A DNA stretch of 64,000 bases from Clostridium sp. KNHs214 (GCF_000744935.1 NZ_JQMW01000009.1:1240001-1304000); one strand, 5' to 3'; shown: positions 36,501 through 45,861, numbered from the stretch's first letter. Numbers and translations: made by a program. The notes: generated from the sequence alone by a model not told the origin.

Positions 36501-37937
36501 TTAGTTTGCTGTAAGACATTTTGTAGTTATACCTGGTTCTGTCATAGCCATAGCATCAAGCACTTCATCTATCTTTTCTTCATTTAAAAGTCCTGACTTT
36601 AATATTATTTTTCTTACGGACTCTCCTGTTTTCATAGCTGTTTTTGCAATTTTAGCAGCTTCCTTATAACCTATGTATGGACAAAGAACTGTAACTATAC
36701 CTATACTATTTTCAACCAAGTTTTGACATCTTTTTTTATTAGCTGTTATTCCTATTATACAATTATTAATAAAAGTGTCTACCCCATTAGTTAAAGTTTC
36801 TATAGATTCAAACAAATTATAGAATATAACTGGTTCAAAAGCATTTAATTCCAATTGACCAGCTTCTGCAGCCATAGTGATAGTCATATCATTTCCCACA
36901 ATATTAAATGCTATTTGACTCACTACTTCTGGTATTACAGGATTTACCTTACCTGGCATTATAGAAGAACCATTTTGCTTTGGAGGAAGGTTTATTTCTC
37001 CAAATCCTGTTCTTGGTCCTGAAGACATAAGTCTTAAATCATTTGCCATTTTTGATAAACTTACAGCACAAGTTTTAATAATTGAAGATACCTCTACGAA
37101 ACAATCCACATTTTGAGTTCCATCTACTAAATTCTCTGATTGTTTTAATGACATACCAGTAACTTTTGCAAGATTAGGTACTATTTTATTTTCATACTGT
37201 TTATCTGCATTTATACCTGTTCCTATAGCTGTAGCACCCATATTCACAGTTTTTAAACTTTCCATTACATTTTCAAGTCTTTTAATATCTCTAGCTATTA
37301 CTGCACTGTAAGCTGCAAATTCTTGTCCCAATCTTATAGGCACTGCATCCTGCATCTGAGTTCTTCCCATTTTTATAACTTCATCAAATTCTTCACTCTT
37401 GCTTAATAATGCTTCATGAAGTTTTATAAGCTCTTTTATTGCCTTTGGAATAAGCCTTAACGCAGTTATTTTACCTGCAGTAGGAATTACATCATTAGTA
37501 GATTGTCCCATATTTACATGATCATTAGGATGAACTATACTATAGTCTCCCTTTTCTCCACCTAAAATTTCAATGGCTCTATTGGCAATTACTTCATTTG
37601 CATTCATATTCATAGAAGTTCCTGCACCGCCTTGAATAGGATCTGTTATAAATTCATCATATAATCTTCCATCTATTATTTCATCACAAGCTTTTTTAAT
37701 AGCATTTTGAATGCCTTTCTCCATAAGTCCAACTTCTGCATTAGTTATTGCAGTTGCTTTTTTTATTTGTGCAAGACTTCTTACAAATTCCTTATGAATT
37801 TTTAATCCTGTTATTTTAAAATTTTCCACTGCTCTTAAAGTTTGCACACCATAATAAGCATTTTCTGGTACCTCTCTAGTTCCGATAGAATCACCTTCTA
37901 TTCTGAAACTCTTTTCTTCACTAACTAACTGTTCCAT
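36501..37937 (-). CDS. aspA: Aspartate ammonia-lyase
   Basis: 478 residues of the fumarase/aspartase superfamily. The signature GSSIMPGKVNPV with its catalytic Ser is at about residue 325, with FRIEGDSIGTREVPENAYYG at the N-terminus and PNDHVNMGQSTND near 140, all typical of aspartase (fumarase C is closest and remains the alternative). It deaminates aspartate to fumarate and ammonia. Ribosome binding site AGGGGG. First gene of the operon, with a clear promoter at 38018-38046. Confidence 0.92.
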   Translation of the reverse strand: MEQLVSEEKSFRIEGDSIGTREVPENAYYGVQTLRAVENFKITGLKIHKEFVRSLAQIKKATAITNAEVGLMEKGIQNAIKKACDEIIDGRLYDEFITDPIQGGAGTSMNMNANEVIANRAIEILGGEKGDYSIVHPNDHVNMGQSTNDVIPTAGKITALRLIPKAIKELIKLHEALLSKSEEFDEVIKMGRTQMQDAVPIRLGQEFAAYSAVIARDIKRLENVMESLKTVNMGATAIGTGINADKQYENKIVPNLAKVTGMSLKQSENLVDGTQNVDCFVEVSSIIKTCAVSLSKMANDLRLMSSGPRTGFGEINLPPKQNGSSIMPGKVNPVIPEVVSQIAFNIVGNDMTITMAAEAGQLELNAFEPVIFYNLFESIETLTNGVDTFINNCIIGITANKKRCQNLVENSIGIVTVLCPYIGYKEAAKIAKTAMKTGESVRKIILKSGLLNEEKIDEVLDAMAMTEPGITTKCLTAN

Positions 37938-38017
37938 AAACTGACCCCCTAAATGAATGTAAAATTGCTATATGAAATTGCAATTAAATATTTTATGAAT
38001 TTTTTCTTTCATTTTTC

Positions 38018-38046
38018 ATTATATTACTTTCACTTACTAAATGCAA
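38018..38046 (-). promoter_or_regulatory. Sigma-A promoter of aspA
   Basis: TTGCAT (38046-38041), 17-bp spacer, TATAAT (38023-38018) on the minus strand, about 80 bp before ATG 37937. Confidence 0.7.
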
Positions 38047-38200
38047 CATATTTTGCAAGATTTATTTCATTTTAACACTTTTTCTGTCTTTTCTTATGAA
38101 ATTTTTTTATTATAATATATTTAAAACAAAATTTTATCGATTTTGTCATATAAAAATTTCAGCAATGCCCTTTTTTTAAATAAATAAAAAGTTATATCAT

Positions 38201-38511
38201 GATTAACCCACAATAAGTATTACATTGCTTGAATTATGAAATTTCTCTGGAATGAGTTGCATAAGAAGCGAAGGAACTATTTAAATTTAATTTTAGAAAT
38301 TCTTCTTTTAGACAGATAAAATTATCGTAACCCTTAAAAGGACGCCAGGCTAGCGAACCTGAGGCAGGACGCTGAATGTGAGCGTTAGATAATTTTATAT
38401 GGCTAAAAGATTAGAATTTCTTAAATTAAATTTATTGTTCCAAGCTCTTATGCAACTCATGGAGGAGAAATTTCATAATTCCATTACATTCTACCTTATT
38501 GTGGGTTAATC
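38201..38511 (+). mobile_element. MITE family A, copy 2 (311 bp, long form)
   Basis: Same length and, by eye, same sequence as copy 1. Flanked by the 7-bp direct repeat ATATCAT (38194-38200, 38512-38518). It lies 8 bp past the stop codon of the DUF421 gene at 38520 and so separates that gene from any terminator it had. Confidence 0.88.
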
Positions 38512-38519
38512 ATATCATT

Positions 38520-39227
38520 TCATATATCTTTTTTAGAAACATACATTTTTTTAGACTCATCCATAGTAGTCAAATAAATTTTTGTAATATCATCTACATT
38601 ATACATACTGAGCTTATTCATAAGCCACTCCTTATCTACACCTAACTTCTTTAAATTCTCTTCGAATAGTTTTCCATCATTAATTATTACCAAGGGTAAA
38701 TTTATAGGTTTAGTATATATCTTAAAATCTGTTGGCGTAACTGGTCTATTGCTCTCTTTTTTTATAATACTAAAATGACCATTAGGTTCTAAAATTACAT
38801 ATTTCACCTCTGAAATATCAAAAATATTCTTAAGTCTTAATTCACTTAATAATAAATCAATATTTATAAATTGTTTCTTTAAATTTTTTCTAATAATTTT
38901 TCCATTCTCTATAAGAATTATAGGCTTACCATTAAAGAAAAATGATAATTTTCTATTTCTTAAAGATATAATACTTATTATATAGTGCCAAAAAAATAAA
39001 GTTACTAGGGGAACAATTGTATATGTAAAGGAAATCTCACCATCCAATAGTGGTGCAACTGTAAGAGCTCCTAATATCCAAACTACTGTAAAGTCATACG
39101 AGGTGAGCTGATTTATAGTTCTTTTCATCATATATCTTCCTACTACAAAAGATATTATGCCTACTACAAAAGCTCTTATAAAATATCCTAATAAGGAAAT
39201 ATCTTTTACAACACCAAAAACTTTCAA
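38520..39227 (-). CDS. DUF421 membrane protein (YetF-like), second copy
   Basis: 235 residues. Three N-terminal helices are followed by a cytoplasmic DUF421 domain with GKPIILIENGKIIRKNLKKQ and NGHFSIIKKESNRPVTPTDF. YetF/YdfR-type proteins are common in spore formers and some are spore-associated; the biochemical role is unknown. It follows the first DUF421 gene by 15 bp in one operon. The two are paralogues, not identical. The stop sits just past a MITE. Confidence 0.85.
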   Translation of the reverse strand: MKVFGVVKDISLLGYFIRAFVVGIISFVVGRYMMKRTINQLTSYDFTVVWILGALTVAPLLDGEISFTYTIVPLVTLFFWHYIISIISLRNRKLSFFFNGKPIILIENGKIIRKNLKKQFINIDLLLSELRLKNIFDISEVKYVILEPNGHFSIIKKESNRPVTPTDFKIYTKPINLPLVIINDGKLFEENLKKLGVDKEWLMNKLSMYNVDDITKIYLTTMDESKKMYVSKKDI

Positions 39228-39242
39228 ATAAAACTCCTCCCA

Positions 39243-39938
39243 TTAATTTAAAAATAATTTTTTATCTGGAGTTAAAATTCCCAAATAAATACTATTTATA
39301 TTATCTAGATTATTTACCTTAAGCTGTTCTTGTACCCAATCGTAATTCAAATCGTTTTTTTCAAGAATATGCTCATCAATTATTCCTTTATAAATAAGAA
39401 TTTCTGATAAAATATCCTGGGGAGTACTTATTGACATATCAAACTTAGTCACAGGGAGGCTGTTACCATTAATAGCCACACTAAAGTCTCCTGTTGCTTC
39501 TGCTACTAGGTATTCGACATTTTGAAGGTTATGGGCATTTTTTTGTCTCAATATAGAAAATAAATTATCAATAGTTAATTTTGATTTTGAAAGATTTTCT
39601 CTGATTATTTTGCCCTTTTTAATCAATATCCTAGGCTTTTGCGTAACTATGGACGGAGCCTTAAAATACAAATAGGAAATTCCTAAATATATTAAAGTGT
39701 ATACTGTTATTATTGTAACTGCATCAATTGGTCTTGATTTAGGACTCACCATACGAGAAGCAGCAATATGACTGATTCCAGCTGCCATTAAGAAATTATA
39801 TGGAGTTATTATGCCAGGCTGACGAAATTTCATTACTTTAGTAGAAATAAACAAAATAAAATATAATATTGATGTTCTAATAAACAATTCTAGTATATTT
39901 AATTTCTCTGCATCTAAAAAAATATTTTTTATCTCCAT
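39243..39938 (-). CDS. DUF421 membrane protein (YetF-like), first copy
   Basis: About 231 residues. Three helices (about 15-95), then the DUF421 domain with KPRILIKKGKIIRENLSKSK and ATGDFSVAINGNSLPVT. ATG 39938 is chosen because AAAGGTGG lies about 6 bp upstream; the longer frame from 39980 runs into the upstream terminator. It starts 25 bp after that hairpin, so it is either transcribed by read-through from the CotF gene or from its own promoter. Confidence 0.85.
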   Translation of the reverse strand: MEIKNIFLDAEKLNILELFIRTSILYFILFISTKVMKFRQPGIITPYNFLMAAGISHIAASRMVSPKSRPIDAVTIITVYTLIYLGISYLYFKAPSIVTQKPRILIKKGKIIRENLSKSKLTIDNLFSILRQKNAHNLQNVEYLVAEATGDFSVAINGNSLPVTKFDMSISTPQDILSEILIYKGIIDEHILEKNDLNYDWVQEQLKVNNLDNINSIYLGILTPDKKLFLN

Positions 39939-39963
39939 AATACCACCTTTTATATAAAATTTA

Positions 39964-39994
39964 GAAAAAGATAAGTCCAATATTTGAACTTATC
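39964..39994 (-). terminator. Hairpin between the CotF and DUF421 genes
   Basis: GATAAGT and ACTTATC (minus strand, with inner pairs around CAAATATTG) followed by TTTTTC. It should end or attenuate the CotF transcript before the DUF421 genes. Confidence 0.7.
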
Positions 39995-40020
39995 TATAAT
40001 TTTTCATTTATAATAAAATT

Positions 40021-40482
40021 CTATTTCACATTATACATTTGATGGCTATTCATATAATTAAAAAGCTCTTCACCATGTCTTTGTTCATCTTGCTGTATAT
40101 GCTGCATTGCTTGCCTAACTATAGGATTAGCAGATTCAAAAACATCAATACCATATGTACCTGCAACATATTTTTCTGTAGATAACAAATCATTACAAAG
40201 TATTTTATCGCTTTTATTGTTCATAGTACCTTGAAAATTATTTGGAATTGTGGCTTGCTGAGCCTGCTGACCATGGCTTAAATTTGGCTGCTGTCCTTGA
40301 AGCAATTGATTGATAATATCATAGTGATGCTGTTCTTCTCCCGCAAGTTTATTGAAAAGTTGCTTTAACTCTGCATCTTGAGCCTGTTGAGCATAATTTT
40401 CGTATTTTTGGATGCAAATTTCCTCTTGAATTTTTCCATCCTCTAAAAACATTCTTTCTTTTTGACTAAGTTGTATTTGCAT
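40021..40482 (-). CDS. CotF-family spore coat protein
   Basis: 153 residues, ferritin-like helical CotF domain with QEEICIQKYENYAQQAQDAE then LKQLFNKLAGEEQHHYDIIN and DEQRHGEELFNYMN. A Gln-rich linker (about 60-80) splits the two helix pairs. Homologues belong to the spore coat of Bacillus and Clostridium. The EExxH-like pairs recall ferritin metal ligands. It has a good ribosome binding site (AGGAGG). Likely expressed during sporulation, although I could not identify a sigma-K or sigma-G promoter. Confidence 0.88.
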   Translation of the reverse strand: MQIQLSQKERMFLEDGKIQEEICIQKYENYAQQAQDAELKQLFNKLAGEEQHHYDIINQLLQGQQPNLSHGQQAQQATIPNNFQGTMNNKSDKILCNDLLSTEKYVAGTYGIDVFESANPIVRQAMQHIQQDEQRHGEELFNYMNSHQMYNVK

Positions 40483-40627
40483 AATAATTCACCTCCTAGG
40501 GTATTTTTAGCCAAATTGTTTAATATTATGTATTAAATAATTATTTGTATTTTCGTTCCTATTCCCAGTTGACTTTCTATATTTATCTTTCATTTTAAGT
40601 TTATTTAATGCCTCTCTAACTATAATT

Positions 40628-40786
40628 AGGTACATGAAAATAAATAACAAGTCAAAGATGCAGGTATATTTTGTGTCAGACAAGGAAGCAGGTTCCGCCG
40701 CTAGTAGAACTATCGGTGGGTTCTGCTGACGCAGTATGACGCAAAATAGACTAGCATACTGGCTTGTTATTTATTTGAATGTACCT
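40628..40786 (+). repeat. Family B palindromic repeat, copy 3
   Basis: 159 bp, flanked by TATAATT on the left and TAATAAA on the right. The right end reads GTACCT, which makes its terminal repeat (AGGTAC/GTACCT) perfect, unlike copies 1, 2 and 4 (GTGCCT). Confidence 0.85.
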
Positions 40787-40904
40787 TAATAAAAAATCTC
40801 ATGATATGAATTAAATACTTAAACTTTAGGGTACAATTAAATATAATAAACGCTATGTTTAGAAAGGATGACTATGAAATGAATTTTGAAATTTTTAAAA
40901 TATA

Positions 40905-40946
40905 AAATACCGCTAACTAAGAAAAACTTCTTAATTAGCGGTATTT
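40905..40946 (-). terminator. Strong hairpin beyond MITE copy 3
   Basis: A 19-bp stem (40905-40923 with 40928-40946) with a single wobble pair and a 4-nt loop. It fits as the original terminator of the SnoaL-like gene, now 500 bp from its stop because MITE copy 3 lies between. The region 40483-41468 contains this, family B copy 3 and the MITE, but no gene. Confidence 0.65.
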
Positions 40947-40977
40947 AGTGTATTCTTTATTATATTATCTATTTACT

Positions 40978-41288
40978 GATTATCCCACAAAAAGCATTAC
41001 ATTACCTGAATTATGAAATTTCTCTGGAATGACTTGCATAAGAAGCAAAGGAACTGTTTAAATTTAATTTTAGAAATTCTTCTTTTAGACAGATAAAATT
41101 ATCGTAAGTCTGGCAAGGACGCCAGGCTAGCGAACCTGAGGCAGGACGCTGAATGTGAGCGTTAGATAATTTTATATGGCTAAAAGATTAGAATTTCTTA
41201 AATTAAATTTATTGTTCCGAGCTCTTATGCAAGTCATGGAGGAGAAATTTCATAATTCTATCACATTATACCTTTTTGTGGTTTAATC
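40978..41288 (+). mobile_element. MITE family A, copy 3 (311 bp, diverged)
   Basis: Same length as copies 1 and 2 with scattered differences. Flanked by the 7-bp direct repeat ATTTACT (40971-40977, 41289-41295). Several differences are paired: CAAAAAG/CTTTTTG here against CAATAAG/CTTATTG in copy 1, and GACTTGC/GCAAGTC against GAGTTGC/GCAACTC. Confidence 0.88.
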
Positions 41289-41468
41289 ATTTACTTATTT
41301 TTTTATTTAGTACCTTGTTGATTAAATTGCATATTATCAAAACTAGCTACATTAATGATGTCTTGTTTTGTATCTACATATCTTATATTTACCTTATCTA
41401 CTTCTTTAGTTATAGGCAGTTTAAGTTATATTTCGCTTTTACAAAATTTCAAAATGAACACATAAATT

Positions 41469-42704
41469 CTATACAACATCATCTAATTTTCCTTCCATTA
41501 TCCAATAGAATGGAAATGAAAAATGTATGTGTTCAAATACAGGACCTTTGCTCTGATTTAAAATTACTGCAGTTAGCCTGATTGGACAAGTATAGTTTGG
41601 CCCTATAGCACTTTCCTTTAATACATATGATATATTTCTTTGAATAGCAAATATCTTTTCTTTTGAAGTAAGATCAGCATTAACTAGGTTATCCAATTCT
41701 TCAAGAGAACGTTCAGCCAGCTCATCTTCTGTCAACCTTTGCTTCAGTACTCCTGTAACTGTTATCCATGAAATCTCACCAGATTTTGATGCAATTGCAT
41801 GTTCTAAATCTAGAGAAAGTGTTGAATCAGCATTATCATTAAAAAATTTTCTTATTTCTTCAGCACCACAATACCACTGATTTTCTGGACCAATTACATA
41901 TGGGAGATTATCTACTGCAAAATACTTGTTCACAATTTCCTTTGAAATATATTTTTGCCCAAAGAATTCTTTTTCTAAACTTTTAACCAAAGTTTTTAGT
42001 TCTTTAGTCATTTGGTTATTTTTATACTCATTAACTATATCATTTTGCTCATTGTAACTCCTTATATATTCTTCTGAACTTTCAAAACGTTCATCTGGGA
42101 AAATAGGTTTTGGTATAGAAAATTGAAGATGAGCAATTTTCCACTTGCCAGCATCCTTTAAAATAACCCCACTTAAATCCAATGGCCATAAGTATTCCCT
42201 CATATTGCCCTCACGTTGATGATATACTAGAGTCAAAAACCAATTAATAAAAGAAATCTTTTGCTTTGGTGTAAGTCCTCTCTCTTGGATCTTCTCTTTT
42301 ATATACTTAACATGGCGATCATACTTTTCTGGTGCATCTTCAAAAGTGTATTTTACTGAGCCATTAGTTGCAAACCATGCCACATTACCTTCAACAGAAA
42401 TATGTGCATTTTGCCAATCTATATTTACATCACCCCAGTATTCCCAATCCCCTGCAATCAATTCTTTTACGTTGTCACTTCCTAAATACAGCTCTCCGGT
42501 ACCAGTACCTAGAACATGTGTATCCTTTCCTGCTACAAAAAGTTCATCTATAAAAGTATTAACTTTTTCTAAATTTCGCTCAGAATATCCATCTTGTAAA
42601 CTCTTAAGAACTTCTCTAATCTCTGCGTGATTCTCTGTAGAGTTATGAAATATCTCCCACATTTTTAATGTTCTGCCTAAATACTGTGTCCCAAATCTTT
42701 TCAT
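41469..42704 (-). CDS. Tandem SnoaL/NTF2-like domain protein
   Basis: 411 residues with two copies of an NTF2-fold domain (about 20-190 and 225-400). Each has the helix-plus-curved-sheet pattern: LYLGSDNVKELIAGDWEYWG and VEGNVAWFATNGSVKYTF in the first; WYCGAEEIRKFFNDNADSTL and GEISWITVTGVLKQRL in the second. The SnoaL_3 group mostly lacks known function; some are enzymes or binding proteins. No signal peptide. Single gene; its presumed terminator lies beyond a MITE. Confidence 0.75.
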   Translation of the reverse strand: MKRFGTQYLGRTLKMWEIFHNSTENHAEIREVLKSLQDGYSERNLEKVNTFIDELFVAGKDTHVLGTGTGELYLGSDNVKELIAGDWEYWGDVNIDWQNAHISVEGNVAWFATNGSVKYTFEDAPEKYDRHVKYIKEKIQERGLTPKQKISFINWFLTLVYHQREGNMREYLWPLDLSGVILKDAGKWKIAHLQFSIPKPIFPDERFESSEEYIRSYNEQNDIVNEYKNNQMTKELKTLVKSLEKEFFGQKYISKEIVNKYFAVDNLPYVIGPENQWYCGAEEIRKFFNDNADSTLSLDLEHAIASKSGEISWITVTGVLKQRLTEDELAERSLEELDNLVNADLTSKEKIFAIQRNISYVLKESAIGPNYTCPIRLTAVILNQSKGPVFEHIHFSFPFYWIMEGKLDDVV

Positions 42705-42920
42705 ATATAATTTCCCCCTTTCTATTCTCTACTAATTTATTTCTACATGATTAAATATTTTCAAATCAAAGTTTCTTACTTATTTAGCCTATGTCTTTGT
42801 AATTTTTAATTGCTGCATCTATAATTTTAATACAGCAACTTTTGTAGATAAAGGTAAACTATATTTCGGTATCATTCTTTACCAAATTCTTAACTATTTC
42901 CTCCTAAACTTTGTCTTTTC

Positions 42921-43790
42921 TTAAATACTAACTTCTATTTCTTTTAGATTTAGTGCTTTTCCACCAACTTTCACTTCAGTAATCTCTTTACCTTGAACAT
43001 TTAAAGACACGAGAATTTCCGATGGCATTTTCATTGAATAACCTTGTTCAATAACTATATTCTTATAATTTTTAGGACTAATTATGCCATATTTAAACAA
43101 ATAGCAAGCAAGGGCACCATTAGATGTACCTGTTGCTGATTCCTCTGGAATTCCATATAGAGGTGCTAAATTTCTACAATGAGCATTGGAATTATTAATA
43201 GAGTGTAAGCTGAAGATATGATAACCAGTTGCATTGTATTTCTTGCTAACTTCCGCTACTTTGTTAAAATTCGGATTGATTGAATTAAGAACATCTATGT
43301 TTTTTATTGGAATCATTATATCTCTAAGTCCAGTAGATACGATCTGTATAGGCAATTTTTTATCTATACTATCTACAGCAATGTTCAAGGAGTCAGCAAT
43401 TTCTGATTTATCTAATATTTCAAAAAAGCTTGGAGTCGTCTGATTCATCATTATTGATAAATCTTCCTTTACCTGGACATCTAATATCCCTACTTTTGTT
43501 TCTTGCGTATATTTACCAGGTTTAATGTAGCCCTCAGCTAGTAATGTAGAAAATGTTCCAATTGTGGCATGTCCACAAAGTTCAACCTCTTCAACAGGCG
43601 TAAAAAATCTAATCTTAAAATCTGCACAATCTGACCTCATAACAAATGCCGTCTCACTAAACCCTAATATACTAGCTATCTCCTTCATATTATTTTCAGA
43701 TAAAGAGTCTGCATTTATTACAACTCCTGCTGGATTTCCACCCTCTACAGTTTTAGCAAATGCATTTATTTTATAAGCTTTTATTTCCAT
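42921..43790 (-). CDS. PhzF-family isomerase/epimerase-like protein
   Basis: About 289 residues. N-terminal KINAFAKTVEGGNPAGVVIN and VEEVELCGHATIGTFSTL, with the catalytic-type Glu in LGFSETAFV and EESATGTSNGALACYLFK in the second half. This is the diaminopimelate-epimerase-like PhzF fold. Most members outside phenazine clusters have unknown substrates, and no phenazine genes are here. ATG 43790 is chosen (GGGGG 8 bp upstream); another ATG lies two codons before. Confidence 0.87.
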   Translation of the reverse strand: MEIKAYKINAFAKTVEGGNPAGVVINADSLSENNMKEIASILGFSETAFVMRSDCADFKIRFFTPVEEVELCGHATIGTFSTLLAEGYIKPGKYTQETKVGILDVQVKEDLSIMMNQTTPSFFEILDKSEIADSLNIAVDSIDKKLPIQIVSTGLRDIMIPIKNIDVLNSINPNFNKVAEVSKKYNATGYHIFSLHSINNSNAHCRNLAPLYGIPEESATGTSNGALACYLFKYGIISPKNYKNIVIEQGYSMKMPSEILVSLNVQGKEITEVKVGGKALNLKEIEVSI

Positions 43791-43931
43791 AATCATTACC
43801 CCCAATTTTATGTGTCCTATATTCTTTATCTAATACATAATTTATATTCTAATTGTATTATTGACATGTTCAAAATAGCAACCTCCTTTTCCATTAATTT
43901 TTAATAATTGCAGCGTATCCATGTGTACCAC

Positions 43932-43962
43932 AAAAAAAGCAGTTAGATACTAAAACTGCTTT
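43932..43962 (-). terminator. Terminator of the metallophosphoesterase gene
   Basis: AAAGCAGTT and AACTGCTTT pair across a 9-nt loop, followed on the minus strand by seven T. Confidence 0.8.
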
Positions 43963-44138
43963 AAAATTAATTTAATAGTCTTCGTCAAGTGTATAATTTA
44001 TTACTACAGTAACTACTTAAATCACCTGTAGTTAATTTATATTTACTATTAATAGTAACCTCTTGCCATTTTACTCTTTGCTAATAGCTAAGATTCTCCT
44101 GTTTTTTCCCACTGCTCAACTTGTTCAATAGCCTTCTT

Positions 44139-44164
44139 TAGTTTTACTTCCCTAGTTTTACTTC
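44139..44164 (-). repeat. 14-bp-offset tandem duplication causing a frameshift
   Basis: TAGTTTTACTTC occurs at 44139-44150 and 44153-44164, offset by 14 bp. Because 14 is not a multiple of 3, the reading frame of the metallophosphoesterase gene ends early. Confidence 0.75.
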
Positions 44165-45064
44165 ATATTTATTTATCCACTTGTGGTTAGAAAATTCTCT
44201 ACACCTAACTACCACTTTATGATCAAAAACTTCAACTACTAATCCCTGACTTAAATTTACAGGTTCATATCTATCTCCTTTTGTCATTATATAATTTACT
44301 GCACCTGTATTAAACATGGTAAAATCTTTTTTACACATAGTTTTTTCATTATCTAAGTTATAATGAGAATGCCCTGTAAAAAACATAACTTGAGGGTACA
44401 TTTTTAAGATATTGTATAATTCTTCATGATTTTCTATGCCTGCCCAAGCGTCACTTCCAAAGACTGTATCATAAAATGGTTGATGTAAAAATACAAAAAT
44501 AGGTTTATCTGCACTTGCATCTTTACTTATAGTATCCTTAAGCCAGTTTAATTGTTTATTAGAAAGCTTGGCATAACCATTATTTTCTGGAGCTAAGATT
44601 ATAAAATGATATCCTTTTACCCATTTATCATAATATATTGCAGGCATACCAGTTTCACTTACAAAAGTACCTTCATGTTCTCTATTAGTAAATCCCTTAC
44701 AATAATACTCGTGATTTCCCATAGATAACATAACCTCTGCATTGGATTCTTTATATTTATTTAAAATAGCCATAAAACTTTTATATTCACTTTTCCTACC
44801 ACTATTTGCGGAATCGCCCACTATAGCTATTGCATTGTAGTTTGGATATAATTCTTTTAAATCTTTAAGTGCACTTTTAAATTTTCTCTCTGAAAATAAA
44901 GCTCCCCCAATATGTACATCACTTATTACAGGAAAAACCAATTTAGCCTTTTTTAATTCATCTGATTTAGTTTTTGCTCTTATATTTTCCATTGAAGAAC
45001 TTATTACAAAAATACTACATATAGCAAAGATTATCCCAAATACTATTCTCAATTTTTTCTTCAT
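44144..45064 (-). CDS. Exported metallophosphoesterase, C-terminus frameshifted
   Basis: 306 residues. An N-terminal hydrophobic segment (about 4-24) serves as signal or anchor. The calcineurin-like motifs are complete: DVHIGG, GDSANSG, GNHEYYC, LHQPFYD, GHSHYN. It probably hydrolyses a phosphate ester outside the cell. A near-exact 14-bp tandem duplication at the end (44139-44164) shifts the frame. Without it the protein would go on as VKLKKAIEQVEQWEKTGES to a stop at 44088. The catalytic core is intact, so activity is likely kept. Confidence 0.85.
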   Translation of the reverse strand: MKKKLRIVFGIIFAICSIFVISSSMENIRAKTKSDELKKAKLVFPVISDVHIGGALFSERKFKSALKDLKELYPNYNAIAIVGDSANSGRKSEYKSFMAILNKYKESNAEVMLSMGNHEYYCKGFTNREHEGTFVSETGMPAIYYDKWVKGYHFIILAPENNGYAKLSNKQLNWLKDTISKDASADKPIFVFLHQPFYDTVFGSDAWAGIENHEELYNILKMYPQVMFFTGHSHYNLDNEKTMCKKDFTMFNTGAVNYIMTKGDRYEPVNLSQGLVVEVFDHKVVVRCREFSNHKWINKYEVKLGK

Positions 45065-45310
45065 ATGTTATTATCCTCACTTAAGTTATTTTATAAGTTA
45101 TTTTTCCCGTTGCAAGGATAATTTATATTTATATATTGATGGTTCAGAATCCAATAATTGTCGTAAATTTTATATTTGCAAAAGTTATTTAAAAATTACT
45201 TTAATTCAACTATTATATTATTATTTCATTTAATGCTCAATATTGAATTTTTAAAATTTAGTTATATGTAAAGCAAAAAGAAAAACATACTAAATTCTAA
45301 AAAGTATAAC

Positions 45311-45790
45311 CTATAAAAAACAAGTAAATATAAATTCATCTCCTCTTTTAATATCTCCACTATTTTTTTCAATATGTTTAACTTTATCCATATTGGTTAT
45401 TATCACCAGTGTTATTGGTGATTTTCCATGCTCCATAACCAAATTTGGATCAAATTCCATTAGCATATCTCCTTTTTTAACTTTGCTGCCATTTTCAATC
45501 CTACGCTTAAATCCTAGTCCGTTTAATTCAACAGTATCTAAACCAATATGAATAAGTACTTCTAACCCCTCTTTAGTGACTAGTCCAATAGCATGATTGG
45601 TTGGAAATATAGTTGCAATAGTTCCATCTACTGGAGACACAATCTTACCATCTTTAGGGACTACAGCAACTCCATCCCCCATTATTTTTTCCGAAAATAC
45701 TTTATCTGGGACTTCCTCTATAGGTAATATCTTTCCCGCAATTGGTGATACCAATTCTACAGTCTTATTTTTCTTAAGAAATTTAAACAT
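45311..45790 (-). CDS. PTS glucose-type EIIA protein
   Basis: About 159 residues, the Crr/EIIA-Glc fold. The phosphorylated His lies in EVLIHIGLDTVELNG and a second conserved His in FPTNHAIG; KVFSEKIMGDGVAVVPKDGK is typical. ATG 45790 follows AAAGGGG. It probably hands phosphate to the EIIBC encoded at 47833-49233, which lacks its own EIIA. Last gene of the muramic acid cluster, directly after the RpiR regulator. Confidence 0.9.
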   Translation of the reverse strand: MFKFLKKNKTVELVSPIAGKILPIEEVPDKVFSEKIMGDGVAVVPKDGKIVSPVDGTIATIFPTNHAIGLVTKEGLEVLIHIGLDTVELNGLGFKRRIENGSKVKKGDMLMEFDPNLVMEHGKSPITLVIITNMDKVKHIEKNSGDIKRGDEFIFTCFL

Positions 45791-45861
45791 TTTATTTCCC
45801 CTTTCTAAAAACACAGCAAGCACCTTTGTAAAGTTATTTTAAAAAAAATTCACCAAAACAT

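Noticed and set aside
40862-40900. Very short open frames before the hairpin at 40905
   Set aside because: Under ten codons with no convincing ribosome binding site or upstream promoter, so a leader peptide cannot be supported.
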